From the NCBI RefSeq assembly GCF_040702995.1, contig NZ_CP159992.1, positions 3,745,501 to 3,809,500 of the forward strand: 64,000 nucleotides of DNA. The letters run 5' to 3'. Below, piece after piece: positions 36,668 through 44,586 of the stretch. The notes beneath the pieces were generated by a model. The model saw nothing but the letters and a program-made list of their open reading frames with translations, made no database searches and was not told the DNA's origin. The stretch is from Paenibacillus sp. AN1007 (GTDB lineage Bacteria; Bacillota; Bacilli; Paenibacillales; Paenibacillaceae). Within the stretch, counting starts at the first letter, position 1; every line of letters starts with the position of its first letter. Position numbers and translations under genes: made by a program.

Positions 36668-38308
36668 GTGAGAACTGTTGCGGACTATTTAGCAGAAACG
36701 CTGCGTAATTTGGGTGTCACTCATGTATTTGGTATTATCGGAAAATCAATCTGTCCTGCCCTTCTGAAAATGGTAGATTACGGTCTGGAATTTATTCCCG
36801 GCCGCCATGAGGCCAGTTCAGGCTTTGCTGCATCCGGCTACGCATTGCAGACTGGTCGTCTGGGTGTAGCATTTGCCACCTCCGGTCCGGGAGGAACCAA
36901 CCTGCTTACTGCAGCGGCCCATGCCAAAGCAAATAATCTTCCCGTTCTATTCCTTACCGGCCATCAATCCATTCAGGAATTGGGCATTCCCCAGTGTCAG
37001 GATTCCTCTTCTTATCTGGCTGATCTGTCTGAAATGTTCAGACCGGCCACGCTGTTCAGTAAACTTGTAGAGCGCGGGGATCACTTCGGAACGATTCTGA
37101 ATCATGCCATTTCGATTGCACTAGGCCCCAACAAAGGCCCGGTCCACCTCTGCCTACCTTTTGATGTACAGACTGAGCAGCTTCCGCACTTCCGTATGGC
37201 TATTCCTGAACCTGAGCCACTGCTCAGCATCTCTAATTTGAAACGAATACTGCCTTTAACCCAGCAAGCTCAGCGTCCCTTGATTATTGCAGGGAAAGGT
37301 GTAACTCGTTCGGGAGCACACGAGGAGCTGCGCCAGCTGGCTGAGGCATTGAATATCCCAGTAGTGACAACCCCCGGCGGGAAAGGAGCTATTGCTTGGG
37401 ATCACCCCCTGTATCACGGCCCTTGCGGCGTAGGTGGTTTCCCACATGGAGACGAAATGCTGAATCAAAGTGATCTATACCTTGTTCTCGGATCGAGGCT
37501 AAGCGATATGACTCTCTGTAACCTCAAACCGGATAACCATCCGGCACAGCTGATTCAAATGGATACGGACCCAACATTCGTCGGAAAAATTCTTTCTTCT
37601 CAGACTTTACATATTACAGGAGACATCAAGGACAACCTGCAGTACCTGCTGAGCATCCTGCCGTCCGTTCCTGCTTCCTCACCTTATGAAGGTGCCCTCG
37701 AACCGTTCCCGTATCAAGTCCCGCTGCCGGATCTGCCGCATTTGTCACTCGCTTCCGTACTGGATCAGCTGAGCGATCTGCTGCCTTACCATCACAAATT
37801 GTTTGTGGACGATGGAAGCCATGGCTTTCACGCCGTGCAGCGCTACAAAGTGAAGAAACCCGGCAGTTTTATATTTGATGCCTATTTTGCCTGCATGGGC
37901 AATGCGATTGGCATGGCTATCGGTGCCAAAGCAGCCGCGCCCGAAGAGACGGTTGTATGCATCACCGGAGACGGATGTTTTATGATGCTGGGTACGGAAA
38001 TTAACACAGCCGTTTGTAAAAATCTTCCGGTCATTTTTATCGTAGTCAACAATAAACAGCTGGATATGGCACTGAAAGGTATGGAAAAAACAACGGGACG
38101 TATCGACGGTACCTTGTTCGAAGTTCCGATGGATGCGGTTAAATTTGCCGAGTCACTTGGAGCGGCAGCTTTCCGTGCAGAGACTTTAGCGCAGTTTTCC
38201 GCTGCACTGGAAGCGGCTTTGAAACTGAAACAAACGGCTGTTATCGAGCTGCTGACGGATCGGGACGAGATCCCGCCAACAGCCCATCGAGTTGTTAATT
38301 TGGATTAG
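36668..38308 (+). CDS. Thiamine pyrophosphate-dependent enzyme (acetolactate synthase / benzoylformate decarboxylase-like)
   Basis: 546-aa enzyme with the three ThDP domains. The catalytic Glu is in GRHEASSGFAASGYA (about residue 45) of the PYR domain; a central Rossmann-like domain spans about 190-330; the PP domain has the GDG...NN ThDP/Mg motif (CITGDGCFMM to FIVVNN) near 440-465. It should decarboxylate or ligate 2-oxo acids via a ThDP carbanion. Start is GTG at 36668, 7 bp after GAGGTG. It is followed 9 bp later by a CMD-like gene. It lacks an obvious small regulatory subunit gene, so classic acetolactate synthase in branched-chain synthesis is unlikely. Confidence 0.88.
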   Translation: MRTVADYLAETLRNLGVTHVFGIIGKSICPALLKMVDYGLEFIPGRHEASSGFAASGYALQTGRLGVAFATSGPGGTNLLTAAAHAKANNLPVLFLTGHQSIQELGIPQCQDSSSYLADLSEMFRPATLFSKLVERGDHFGTILNHAISIALGPNKGPVHLCLPFDVQTEQLPHFRMAIPEPEPLLSISNLKRILPLTQQAQRPLIIAGKGVTRSGAHEELRQLAEALNIPVVTTPGGKGAIAWDHPLYHGPCGVGGFPHGDEMLNQSDLYLVLGSRLSDMTLCNLKPDNHPAQLIQMDTDPTFVGKILSSQTLHITGDIKDNLQYLLSILPSVPASSPYEGALEPFPYQVPLPDLPHLSLASVLDQLSDLLPYHHKLFVDDGSHGFHAVQRYKVKKPGSFIFDAYFACMGNAIGMAIGAKAAAPEETVVCITGDGCFMMLGTEINTAVCKNLPVIFIVVNNKQLDMALKGMEKTTGRIDGTLFEVPMDAVKFAESLGAAAFRAETLAQFSAALEAALKLKQTAVIELLTDRDEIPPTAHRVVNLD

Positions 38309-38317
38309 GAGGCAGGA

Positions 38318-38689
38318 ATGATGAGTGAACAGATAACACAGGGGTTAGATCGCTTCGCCAAACTTTCCGGGGAATATGGTGCAAGAGCTCTGGCACCAAT
38401 CAAAGAGCATTTTCCGGAACTGTCCGAGTTTATTATGGGAACAGCATATGGTGATATTTTTCAGCGGACAACCATTACCGATCAGTGGAAAGAGGTTGCT
38501 ATTATTTCGTCATTAATTACGCAGGGACAGTTCGAGCAGCTCGGAGTTCATTATGCCATGGCTCTAAGCGTTGGCGTTACGGTTGAAGAGCTTAAGGGTA
38601 TACTTCTTCATCTGGCACCTTGTGTAGGCGCTCCGCGTATTATCAGCGCATTTAATGTACTGCTTGCCACACTTGAAGAAATCCAATAA
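38318..38689 (+). CDS. Carboxymuconolactone decarboxylase-like (AhpD-fold) protein
   Basis: 123-aa CMD-fold protein. The core ITDQWKEVAIISSLITQGQF...LGVHYAMALSVGVTVEELKG matches gamma-CMD/AhpD architecture, but no CxxC redox pair is present (only Cys in LAPCVGAPR), arguing against peroxidase action. A role as a decarboxylase, isomerase or accessory protein of the adjacent ThDP enzyme is possible but not shown. AGGAGG overlaps the ThDP-enzyme stop; two adjacent ATGs (38318, 38321) are both plausible, the second with 8-bp spacing. Tight 9-bp gap means co-transcription. Confidence 0.82.
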   Translation: MMSEQITQGLDRFAKLSGEYGARALAPIKEHFPELSEFIMGTAYGDIFQRTTITDQWKEVAIISSLITQGQFEQLGVHYAMALSVGVTVEELKGILLHLAPCVGAPRIISAFNVLLATLEEIQ

Positions 38690-38729
38690 TTCATCGTTCT
38701 ACATTTTTATACAAAATTCGACCTGATTA

Positions 38730-38759
38730 TTGATCTTTTTACATTATTACCTTTATAAT
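38730..38759 (+). promoter_or_regulatory. Possible SigA promoter before the STAS-like gene
   Basis: TTGATC (38730-38735), 18-bp spacer and a perfect TATAAT (38754-38759) precede the small gene by about 120 bp. The -35 matches 4 of 6 bases. Suggests the last two genes can be transcribed independently of the first two. Confidence 0.45.
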
Positions 38760-38879
38760 ATGGGTAAATTATCCTTCCGACCTGTCACAATCTGGTCCCC
38801 CTCTTTTTAGGGTCCAATGGACGGTATCATTCCATAGAGGATAGCTTTTACTCATCTTACAAAGGAGCGAGAACATGTA

Positions 38880-39221
38880 ATGGGAAAATTTATATTAAAT
38901 ACGGATGCTTCAAAGAAAGTGCTGCACATTGAACTGGAAGGTTCTTTTTCTCAAGAAGACGGTCTTCGTTCAATCTCGGCATACCAGGATACGATTGCTT
39001 CAATCAACACCAAGGATTATGACCTGGATATCGATTGCAAAAGACTGAACGTGACTGCCCCCGAGATTGTACCTCTCCTTGAGGGATGTCTTGCCATGTT
39101 TAAGAAGGATGAATACAAAAAGGTGGTATTGACGCTGGAGAACAATGCCATACTGAAAATGCAGCTTGCCAGACTTGGACGGACCGTAGGATTGGACAAT
39201 CTGGAAATTGTTTCAACGTAA
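38880..39221 (+). CDS. Small STAS-like protein of unknown function
   Basis: 113-aa protein. Alternating strands and helices (KVLHIELEGSFSQEDG, DYDLDIDCKRLNVTAPEIV, YKKVVLTLENNAILKMQLA) with Asp-rich turn look like a STAS/SpoIIAA-type fold, but the usual phospho-Ser pattern was not identified. ATG at 38880; AAAGGAG is 12 bp upstream. It sits 62 bp before the KAS III-like gene in the same orientation. I do not recognise a named family; a scaffold or regulator for the neighbouring enzymes is a guess. Confidence 0.7.
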   Translation: MGKFILNTDASKKVLHIELEGSFSQEDGLRSISAYQDTIASINTKDYDLDIDCKRLNVTAPEIVPLLEGCLAMFKKDEYKKVVLTLENNAILKMQLARLGRTVGLDNLEIVST

Positions 39222-39283
39222 CAGCCCAGCTCACCTAACATTTTTGCTGCAGCTCTGCCTTTCCACTTAAAAGGAGGATGACG

Positions 39284-40276
39284 ATGGCTGGAATTCGTAT
39301 TGTAGATATGGATATATATCACCCCGAAACCAAGGTGCACAACGACTTTTATATTGAACACTTTGATGCAAGAGGGGTAGATATTCGTGGTTTGTTAAAA
39401 GCACTCGGGCGTGATTCACGTTACAAAATTGATCGTGATGACGAAAATTCACTGACAATGGCCTTCGAGGCTGCCCGAAACCTGCTGGCTAAAACCGGAT
39501 TATCCGGACAAGATATCGACTTGATTGCGTATGCAAGCCAAACACCGGAATATATTTTTCCTACGAATTCCTTAATGATTCATCATCTGATTAGCGGAGC
39601 ATCTCACGCCATCTGTATTGACAGTAATGCCAACTGTGCGGGGATGACCGCAGCTTTTGAACAGGTCAGCCGGCAGATGCTTGGTAACCCGCGGATTAAA
39701 CGGGCTTTGATTATCGGCTCGGATTATATTGCTCCTCACGCAAGTCCGGATGATCCGGTCTATTATGCGAATTTCGGGGATGCTGCTGCAGCCGTTATTG
39801 TCGAACGAGATGAACATTCCATTGGTTTTATTGATTCCATCTATCAAACAGATACCTGTGTGTATGAAAATTCATTATTTCCTGCGGAAGGGCTGGCCAA
39901 GCTTGGAAGCACAGGTGTAGATGCCGGAGCTTTTCACGTGAAATTTACACCCTTTGATGACTCGATCTGTGTCGATGCCGCTTCTGAATCCATTCGAACT
40001 TTGCTGGCACGGAATGAAATACAGCCGGACGAGATTAAAGCCGCCTGTTTCTCCCAGCTTTCCATTGCCAACATCCGCGCAGTTTCGGAAAATATCGGCA
40101 TAGCTGATGATATTGCGGTCTATGTGGGAGATGAATTTGGATACACCTCCACCAGCAGTCCGTTTATCGCACTGCACCGAGCCATTACTTCCGGTAAAAT
40201 ACAGCGCGGCGACAAAGTATTATTCTGGACCGTTGGCGCCGGGTGGCAAAATGTTGCCATGGTCGTTGAATACTAG
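39284..40276 (+). CDS. 3-oxoacyl-ACP synthase III-like protein with altered active site
   Basis: 330-aa thiolase-fold protein of KAS III type. The nucleophile Cys118 is in DSNANCAGMTAAF. The catalytic His of FabH (in the HQANxR motif) is Ser260 here (QLSIANIRAV) and the Asn (in GNTS) is Tyr287 (FGYTSTSSPF). Ordinary decarboxylative condensation is thus unlikely; an acyl-transfer or non-decarboxylating condensation is more plausible (inference). ATG 39284 has AAGGAGG 6 bp upstream; an ATG at 39278 is too close. It is the last gene before a terminator and is 62 bp downstream of the STAS-like gene. Confidence 0.85.
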   Translation: MAGIRIVDMDIYHPETKVHNDFYIEHFDARGVDIRGLLKALGRDSRYKIDRDDENSLTMAFEAARNLLAKTGLSGQDIDLIAYASQTPEYIFPTNSLMIHHLISGASHAICIDSNANCAGMTAAFEQVSRQMLGNPRIKRALIIGSDYIAPHASPDDPVYYANFGDAAAAVIVERDEHSIGFIDSIYQTDTCVYENSLFPAEGLAKLGSTGVDAGAFHVKFTPFDDSICVDAASESIRTLLARNEIQPDEIKAACFSQLSIANIRAVSENIGIADDIAVYVGDEFGYTSTSSPFIALHRAITSGKIQRGDKVLFWTVGAGWQNVAMVVEY

Positions 40277-40307
40277 AGCACTTATTCTGTACTTATTTTA
40301 AATCTGC

Positions 40308-40351
40308 AGGACGATTTTTAGGGTCAACACCCTTTCATTCGTCCTTTTTTT
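40308..40351 (+). terminator. Intrinsic terminator of the KAS III-like gene
   Basis: Stem AGGACGA / TCGTCCT (40308-40314, 40339-40345) enclosing an inner AGGGT / ACCCT stem, followed by seven T; 31 bp after the stop codon. Confidence 0.85.
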
Positions 40352-40398
40352 GATTTTATTTTTCCAGTAACATTTCGGGTTACGGTTGATTACGAATA

Positions 40399-40423
40399 AA
40401 AAAGCAGCCCTTTTTCGGACTGC
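40399..40423 (-). terminator. Intrinsic terminator of cotJABC
   Basis: Minus-strand stem GCAGTCC / GGGCTGC (one G-T pair), loop GAAAAA, then six T; 40 bp after the cotJC stop. Confidence 0.75.
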
Positions 40424-40462
40424 CCGTTCTTCATCTCTGGTTTCATACTTTTTTAGGTCAGG

Positions 40463-41032
40463 TCAAAATATTTTTTTCGTCTCCCGGTCATCTTTGAGAA
40501 TTTCAACGGCTTCCCGGAACCGCAGCGAATGCACAATTTCGCGTTCCCGCAAAAACTTCAGGCTGTCCTGCAAATCCACGTCATCCGTTAAATCGATTAA
40601 CCACTGATATGTAGCCCTAGCCTTTTCCTCGGCTGCGATATCCTCGTACAGGTCGGCGATGGGATCGCCCTTAGCTTGAATATAGGCAGCAGTGAAAGGT
40701 ACACCTGCAGCATTGTTGTAGAAAAGTGCCTTATCATGTGCGGCGTAATGAGCATCCAGCCCGGCCTGTTCCAGCTGCTCAATCGTGGCATCCTTCGTGA
40801 GCTTGTAGATCATTGTTGCAATCATCTCTAGATGCGAAAATTCCTCCGTCGCAATGTCATTGAGCAGACCGATAATTTTGTCAGGTATGGTATAGCGCTG
40901 ATTCAGATATCGTAAGGCTGCCGCGAGTTCTCCATCCGCACCGCCATACTGTTCCATCAACAGCTTCGCCATATGAGGATCACATTTACTCACCCGAACC
41001 GGATACTGCAATTTTTTTTCATATACCCACAT
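40463..41032 (-). CDS. cotJC: Spore coat protein CotJC (manganese catalase-like)
   Basis: 189-aa inner-coat protein; same length as B. subtilis CotJC. It resembles manganese catalases: ferritin-like helices with metal-ligand motifs EEFSHLEMI, near residue 68-76, and EEKARATYQWL, near 140-150, plus REREIVHSLRF. May detoxify peroxide during coat assembly. Start ATG 41032 (MWVYEKKLQYPV) follows AAGGAGG; the 29 further upstream codons in frame overlap the cotJB end. It is downstream of cotJB by 22 bp. Confidence 0.94.
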   Translation of the reverse strand: MWVYEKKLQYPVRVSKCDPHMAKLLMEQYGGADGELAAALRYLNQRYTIPDKIIGLLNDIATEEFSHLEMIATMIYKLTKDATIEQLEQAGLDAHYAAHDKALFYNNAAGVPFTAAYIQAKGDPIADLYEDIAAEEKARATYQWLIDLTDDVDLQDSLKFLREREIVHSLRFREAVEILKDDRETKKIF

Positions 41033-41054
41033 GTACAGGACGCCTCCTTTGATT

Positions 41055-41330
41055 TTATACCTGCCAAGGCCAAGGTGTCTGGGACCACTCCCACGGATAT
41101 TTGGAAAAGGCGTGGCCAAAATTCGTCAACGGACCATACAGCTGCTGAAATTCATGGGCAACGCGCATACGTTCCTGACTGAATTTGTTGTACTGTTCAA
41201 TGCTTTGAAAATCTCCCGGATGGGTGTCCAGATACAGATTCAGCTCAACAAGGACAAAGTCCAAGGCCTGCAGCTCTTCCAGCAGCTCGTAATACTTAGC
41301 ATCACAGGCTTTCGGCTGTTCCTTATCCAT
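41055..41330 (-). CDS. cotJB: Spore coat protein CotJB
   Basis: 91-aa small coat protein of the CotJB family, with helical ALDFVLVELNLYLDTHP and Trp/Pro-rich end YPWEWSQTPWPW. It belongs to the cotJABC operon, whose products are incorporated into the spore coat under SigE control in B. subtilis. The start codon overlaps the cotJA end by 8 bp, indicating translational coupling. The exact structural role is unknown. Confidence 0.92.
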   Translation of the reverse strand: MDKEQPKACDAKYYELLEELQALDFVLVELNLYLDTHPGDFQSIEQYNKFSQERMRVAHEFQQLYGPLTNFGHAFSKYPWEWSQTPWPWQV

Positions 41331-41559
41331 CGTTCTCCACCGCCCTTTCTTTCGTTTTTTTCGATGTATACGGACTATACAGCGCAGGCCACAGTGTCCC
41401 CAGTCTCAAAGCTTCAGCCGGACTGTATTGCGGCCAGCCCATCGGCTGAAAGGGGATAAACAACTGTGGTGGAACCAGGTACGTTCGAATACCTATCGGC
41501 TTACATGGATCAAACGGACCCACGAACGGCATATAGGCGCGAACCTGAGGATCTTTCAT
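41323..41559 (-). CDS. cotJA: Spore coat protein CotJA
   Basis: 78-aa proline-rich coat protein. It contains AYMPFVGPFDPCKPIG, VPPQLFIPFQPMGWPQY and a C-terminal GTLWPALYSPY motif characteristic of CotJA. CotJA is needed in B. subtilis for CotJC to be placed in the coat. ATG at 41559 has GGAGGCG upstream. It is the first gene of cotJABC; the likely SigE-type promoter lies about 90 bp upstream. Confidence 0.92.
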   Translation of the reverse strand: MKDPQVRAYMPFVGPFDPCKPIGIRTYLVPPQLFIPFQPMGWPQYSPAEALRLGTLWPALYSPYTSKKTKERAVENDG

Positions 41560-41648
41560 TCAAAACGCCTCCTTTATCGTGCAGATGACCTGCATTCTGG
41601 TATTCCTTCACAGCATGCAGTACGATCCCATCATTTCCTGTCCTTATA

Positions 41649-41675
41649 ACCATATGTCAGGCTGAGCCAATATCA
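41649..41675 (-). promoter_or_regulatory. Possible SigE promoter of cotJ
   Basis: Minus strand TGATATT, 12 bp, CATATGGT. The -10 keeps CATA and the final T of CATACANT; the spacing is about 2 bp shorter than usual. The cotJ operon is SigE-dependent in B. subtilis. Confidence 0.35.
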
Positions 41676-41696
41676 TTCCTCTTTACCGAAACTGTA

Positions 41697-41742
41697 CAAA
41701 AAAAAAGACCTTCAAAAGCCGCCTGAGCTGCTTCCAAAGGTC
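41697..41742 (-). terminator. Intrinsic terminator of the CorC/HlyC-type gene
   Basis: Minus-strand hairpin GACCTTTGGAAGC / GCTTTTGAAGGTC (interrupted by a 3-nt internal loop), then ten T (A-run at plus 41697-41706). About 95 bp after the stop. Confidence 0.75.
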
Positions 41743-41837
41743 CTCTATATTTAATTTACGATCTCTGGCTCCGGATGTTAAAATCACAGATCTAAACGAC
41801 ACCTGAGAAATAATCATCATTCTGAGACTGAAGCAGC

Positions 41838-43184
41838 TCACTGCTCCTCTTGTGAATCAGCATTTGATTCTTTCGGCTGTCTATACACTCTAACCCGGGT
41901 AATTCGTAATCGTGTGGATTCTTCTACTTCAAAAACATATCCGTTCTGTTCACGTGTTTTTCCCTTGACCGGACTGCCTTCCAGCTCTTTGAACAGCCAC
42001 CCGCCGATCGTATCTACTTCTTCGTCCTCAATAATCGCCCCGGTCCATTCATGAACTTCTTCAATCAGCGAACGTCCGTCGATCGAAAAGGCTTCACCGA
42101 TGCGTTCCATATGTGGACGCTCATCTTCAAACTCATCATAGAGATCGCCAACGATCTCTTCCAAAATCTCTTCAGCGGTCAACAATCCCGCAGTCCCCCC
42201 GTATTCATCGACTACAAGGGTCATCTGAGAATGCTTTTTCTGCATCAGGCGAAGCACATGACTGATCTCCATCGACTCCGGTACGTTCAGAATCGGGCGT
42301 ACAAGTGAAGCCAGATCCTGCTGCTGCTCCGGTTCAGCCAAGAGCAGATCCGTAATATGGATAAATCCGATAATCTCATCTTTATCCTCCACAGCTACCG
42401 GATATCTGGAATGTTTCGTTGCGTTAATAATCTTTAAGTTTTCTTCCAGGGGCAGATGGGTGTACAAGCAGTCCATATCTGTACGAGGCAGCATAACCTC
42501 ACGAGCCAGCATGTCAGAGAAATCGAAAATGTTGTCCATCAGCTTGATCTCATCCTTGTCGATGACTCCGCTTTTGGCACTTTGTTTCATCAAAATGCGA
42601 AGCTCATCCTCGGAATGGGCCTCACTTTCACTCGCGGGTTCAATACCAGCCAGACGCAGCAAAGCATTGGCTGATGCGTTCAGAACCCAGATAAATGGGA
42701 AGAAAATTTTATAAAACAACAGCAGCGGTGCGGATAAAAGCAGCGCGACACCATCTGTTTTTTGAATCGCCAGAGATTTGGGCGCCAGCTCACCAAGTAC
42801 GATATGCAGGAACGTAATGATACAAAAACCAATAATGACAGATACGGTTGTAATCAGACTTGTATCCGACACGCCCAGCTTAAACATCAGTGGTTCCACA
42901 AGCAGCTTGGAGATTGCAGGTTCTCCTAACCATCCCAGTCCGAGAGAAGTCAGTGTAATTCCGAACTGAGTTGCTGACAGGTAGGCATCCAGTTTACCAT
43001 TCACCTTCAAAGCATAACCAGCCAGACGGTTTCCTTCACTCTGCAGTTGTGTCAGGCGCGTCTGTCTTACTTTGACAAGAGAAAACTCTGCTGCCACAAA
43101 TACGCCATTCAAAAATACGAGCAAAAAGACACAGACCAGATTAAATACCAGCTGTCCAAGATGAAATTCGGTATGAATCTCCAA
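41838..43184 (-). CDS. CNNM/CorC-type membrane protein (hemolysin-family, DUF21-CBS-CorC)
   Basis: 448-aa protein: DUF21 (CNNM) membrane domain with about four hydrophobic segments (to ~190), two CBS motifs (~220-340), and a C-terminal CorC_HlyC transporter-associated domain (~355-440, with GGWLFKELEGSPVKG). The family is linked to Mg/Co export or homeostasis; 'hemolysin' is a historic label. Features visible: AAEFSLVKVRQTRL, SLGLGWLGEPAISK, ARLMLPRTDMDCL-type CBS start. ATG at 43184. Stands alone. Confidence 0.9.
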   Translation of the reverse strand: MEIHTEFHLGQLVFNLVCVFLLVFLNGVFVAAEFSLVKVRQTRLTQLQSEGNRLAGYALKVNGKLDAYLSATQFGITLTSLGLGWLGEPAISKLLVEPLMFKLGVSDTSLITTVSVIIGFCIITFLHIVLGELAPKSLAIQKTDGVALLLSAPLLLFYKIFFPFIWVLNASANALLRLAGIEPASESEAHSEDELRILMKQSAKSGVIDKDEIKLMDNIFDFSDMLAREVMLPRTDMDCLYTHLPLEENLKIINATKHSRYPVAVEDKDEIIGFIHITDLLLAEPEQQQDLASLVRPILNVPESMEISHVLRLMQKKHSQMTLVVDEYGGTAGLLTAEEILEEIVGDLYDEFEDERPHMERIGEAFSIDGRSLIEEVHEWTGAIIEDEEVDTIGGWLFKELEGSPVKGKTREQNGYVFEVEESTRLRITRVRVYRQPKESNADSQEEQ

Positions 43185-43230
43185 GATGTAACTCCCCTTC
43201 TCTGTCTATTTCAGGAATGCACCTGGAATA

Positions 43231-44367
43231 TTAACGTGTAATGGCCTTTCTGGATTTAAAGTCCACGCCTTTATAATACATATCGGCCACAAGCAGGTTT
43301 GGCCCGCAGCATGATGCTGCATCACAATGGCAGTTTACCGTCTGATTCAGCGGATGCTCCGCAGACCATTCGTGGAACACGTCATCCAGTTTCCGGTCAT
43401 GAATGTTACCGAATGCAGGGATATCGGCAAAATCGGTCACATATACGTTACCGGTGAACATGTTGACATTAACACGGTTGCGTCCATCCGGATCGTTGCG
43501 AACGGTCACATTCGGTTCGCTGTACAAGCGCTGAATCAATTCACGATCCTGCTCGGCCGTACTGCACGCGAAGAACGGCAGTGTTCCGAAGAGCATCCAC
43601 ATCTCTTTATCACGTACATCAAGCAGCCGATGAATGGCAGCTCTCATGTGATCGAGCGACAGCACGGGCAGCGCGGATGCAAAGTTGGAATTGTACATCG
43701 GATGGACTTCGTGCCGAACGCAGCCCATTTCCCGAATTAATTGATGAATGCCATCCAGCTTATCGTGCGTACGATAATTAATCATCGACTCTGCAGAGAT
43801 AAACATGCCGGCTTCACTCAGCTTCCGAGAGTTCTCCATCATCTTCTCATACATTTTCACGGCAACCTCACGCTTCACCGCTCTGCCGCTGTTGGCAAAT
43901 CCAACCTGATGGAAGTCATCTGCATTCAGATAATTGAAAGAAATGTGCATCACATCCAGGTATGGAAGCAGCTTTTCGTATCGGCTGATATCCAGCGTCA
44001 GATTAGAGTTGATCTGACTGCGAATACCGCGTTCTTTGGCATATTTAAGCAGCGGAATGATCATTTCATCCACCGTCTTCTGGCTGAAGCTTGGTTCGCC
44101 GCCTGTCAGACTGATCGTCTGAAGGTGCTCCACCTCGTCCAGTCGTTTCAACATCAGTGAGAGCGGAAGTGCAGGCGCCTCCTGCATCGTAAGCATATCC
44201 CCTACGGCACAATGTTCACACCGCATATTGCACAGATGTGTCACCGTCATTTCTACACTGGTCAGCACATGCCGTCCATATGTACGCAGAGAGCCAATCG
44301 GATCCCACGGATCATTCGTTGGCGATAAAGGCATCGGCTGTACCGATCCTGAGTTTAGCATGGTCAT
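43231..44367 (-). CDS. yfkAB: Radical SAM protein YfkAB
   Basis: 378-aa radical SAM enzyme of the YfkAB type (fused A and B parts). The 4Fe-4S motif is CNMRCEHC near residue 47 (CxxxCxxC), followed by a GGEPSFSQK motif. A C-terminal cysteine-rich segment (CHCDAASCCGP near residue 350) may hold an auxiliary cluster, as in SPASM-type proteins. The substrate is unknown. ATG at 44367 is preceded by AAGGTG at 7 bp. Not linked to an evident peptide precursor; the surrounding genes are unrelated. Confidence 0.85.
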   Translation of the reverse strand: MTMLNSGSVQPMPLSPTNDPWDPIGSLRTYGRHVLTSVEMTVTHLCNMRCEHCAVGDMLTMQEAPALPLSLMLKRLDEVEHLQTISLTGGEPSFSQKTVDEMIIPLLKYAKERGIRSQINSNLTLDISRYEKLLPYLDVMHISFNYLNADDFHQVGFANSGRAVKREVAVKMYEKMMENSRKLSEAGMFISAESMINYRTHDKLDGIHQLIREMGCVRHEVHPMYNSNFASALPVLSLDHMRAAIHRLLDVRDKEMWMLFGTLPFFACSTAEQDRELIQRLYSEPNVTVRNDPDGRNRVNVNMFTGNVYVTDFADIPAFGNIHDRKLDDVFHEWSAEHPLNQTVNCHCDAASCCGPNLLVADMYYKGVDFKSRKAITR

Positions 44368-44505
44368 AGTTCTTCACCTTATTCCTTTTATTAACCGAAA
44401 AAGTTTTATTTACATCATATCCGAGATTACTTTTTTGGAAGCTGTCTTTTATCATAGCACAATTACAATTCTTCCGGCACATCCAAACCCTGTCCATTAC
44501 ATGAC

Positions 44506-44565
44506 AAAAAACGCTCATGCATCTTCGAAAACTTGTCTTCAAGTCTCCGATAAGACGATTGAGCG
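44506..44565 (-). terminator. Terminator of HD-GYP gene 1
   Basis: Minus-strand outer stem CGCTCA / TGAGCG encloses an inner stem GTCTT / AAGAC, followed by six T. It lies 20-80 bp beyond the stop. Confidence 0.6.
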
Positions 44566-44586
44566 CCTGCACCATATTCTGTTTGC

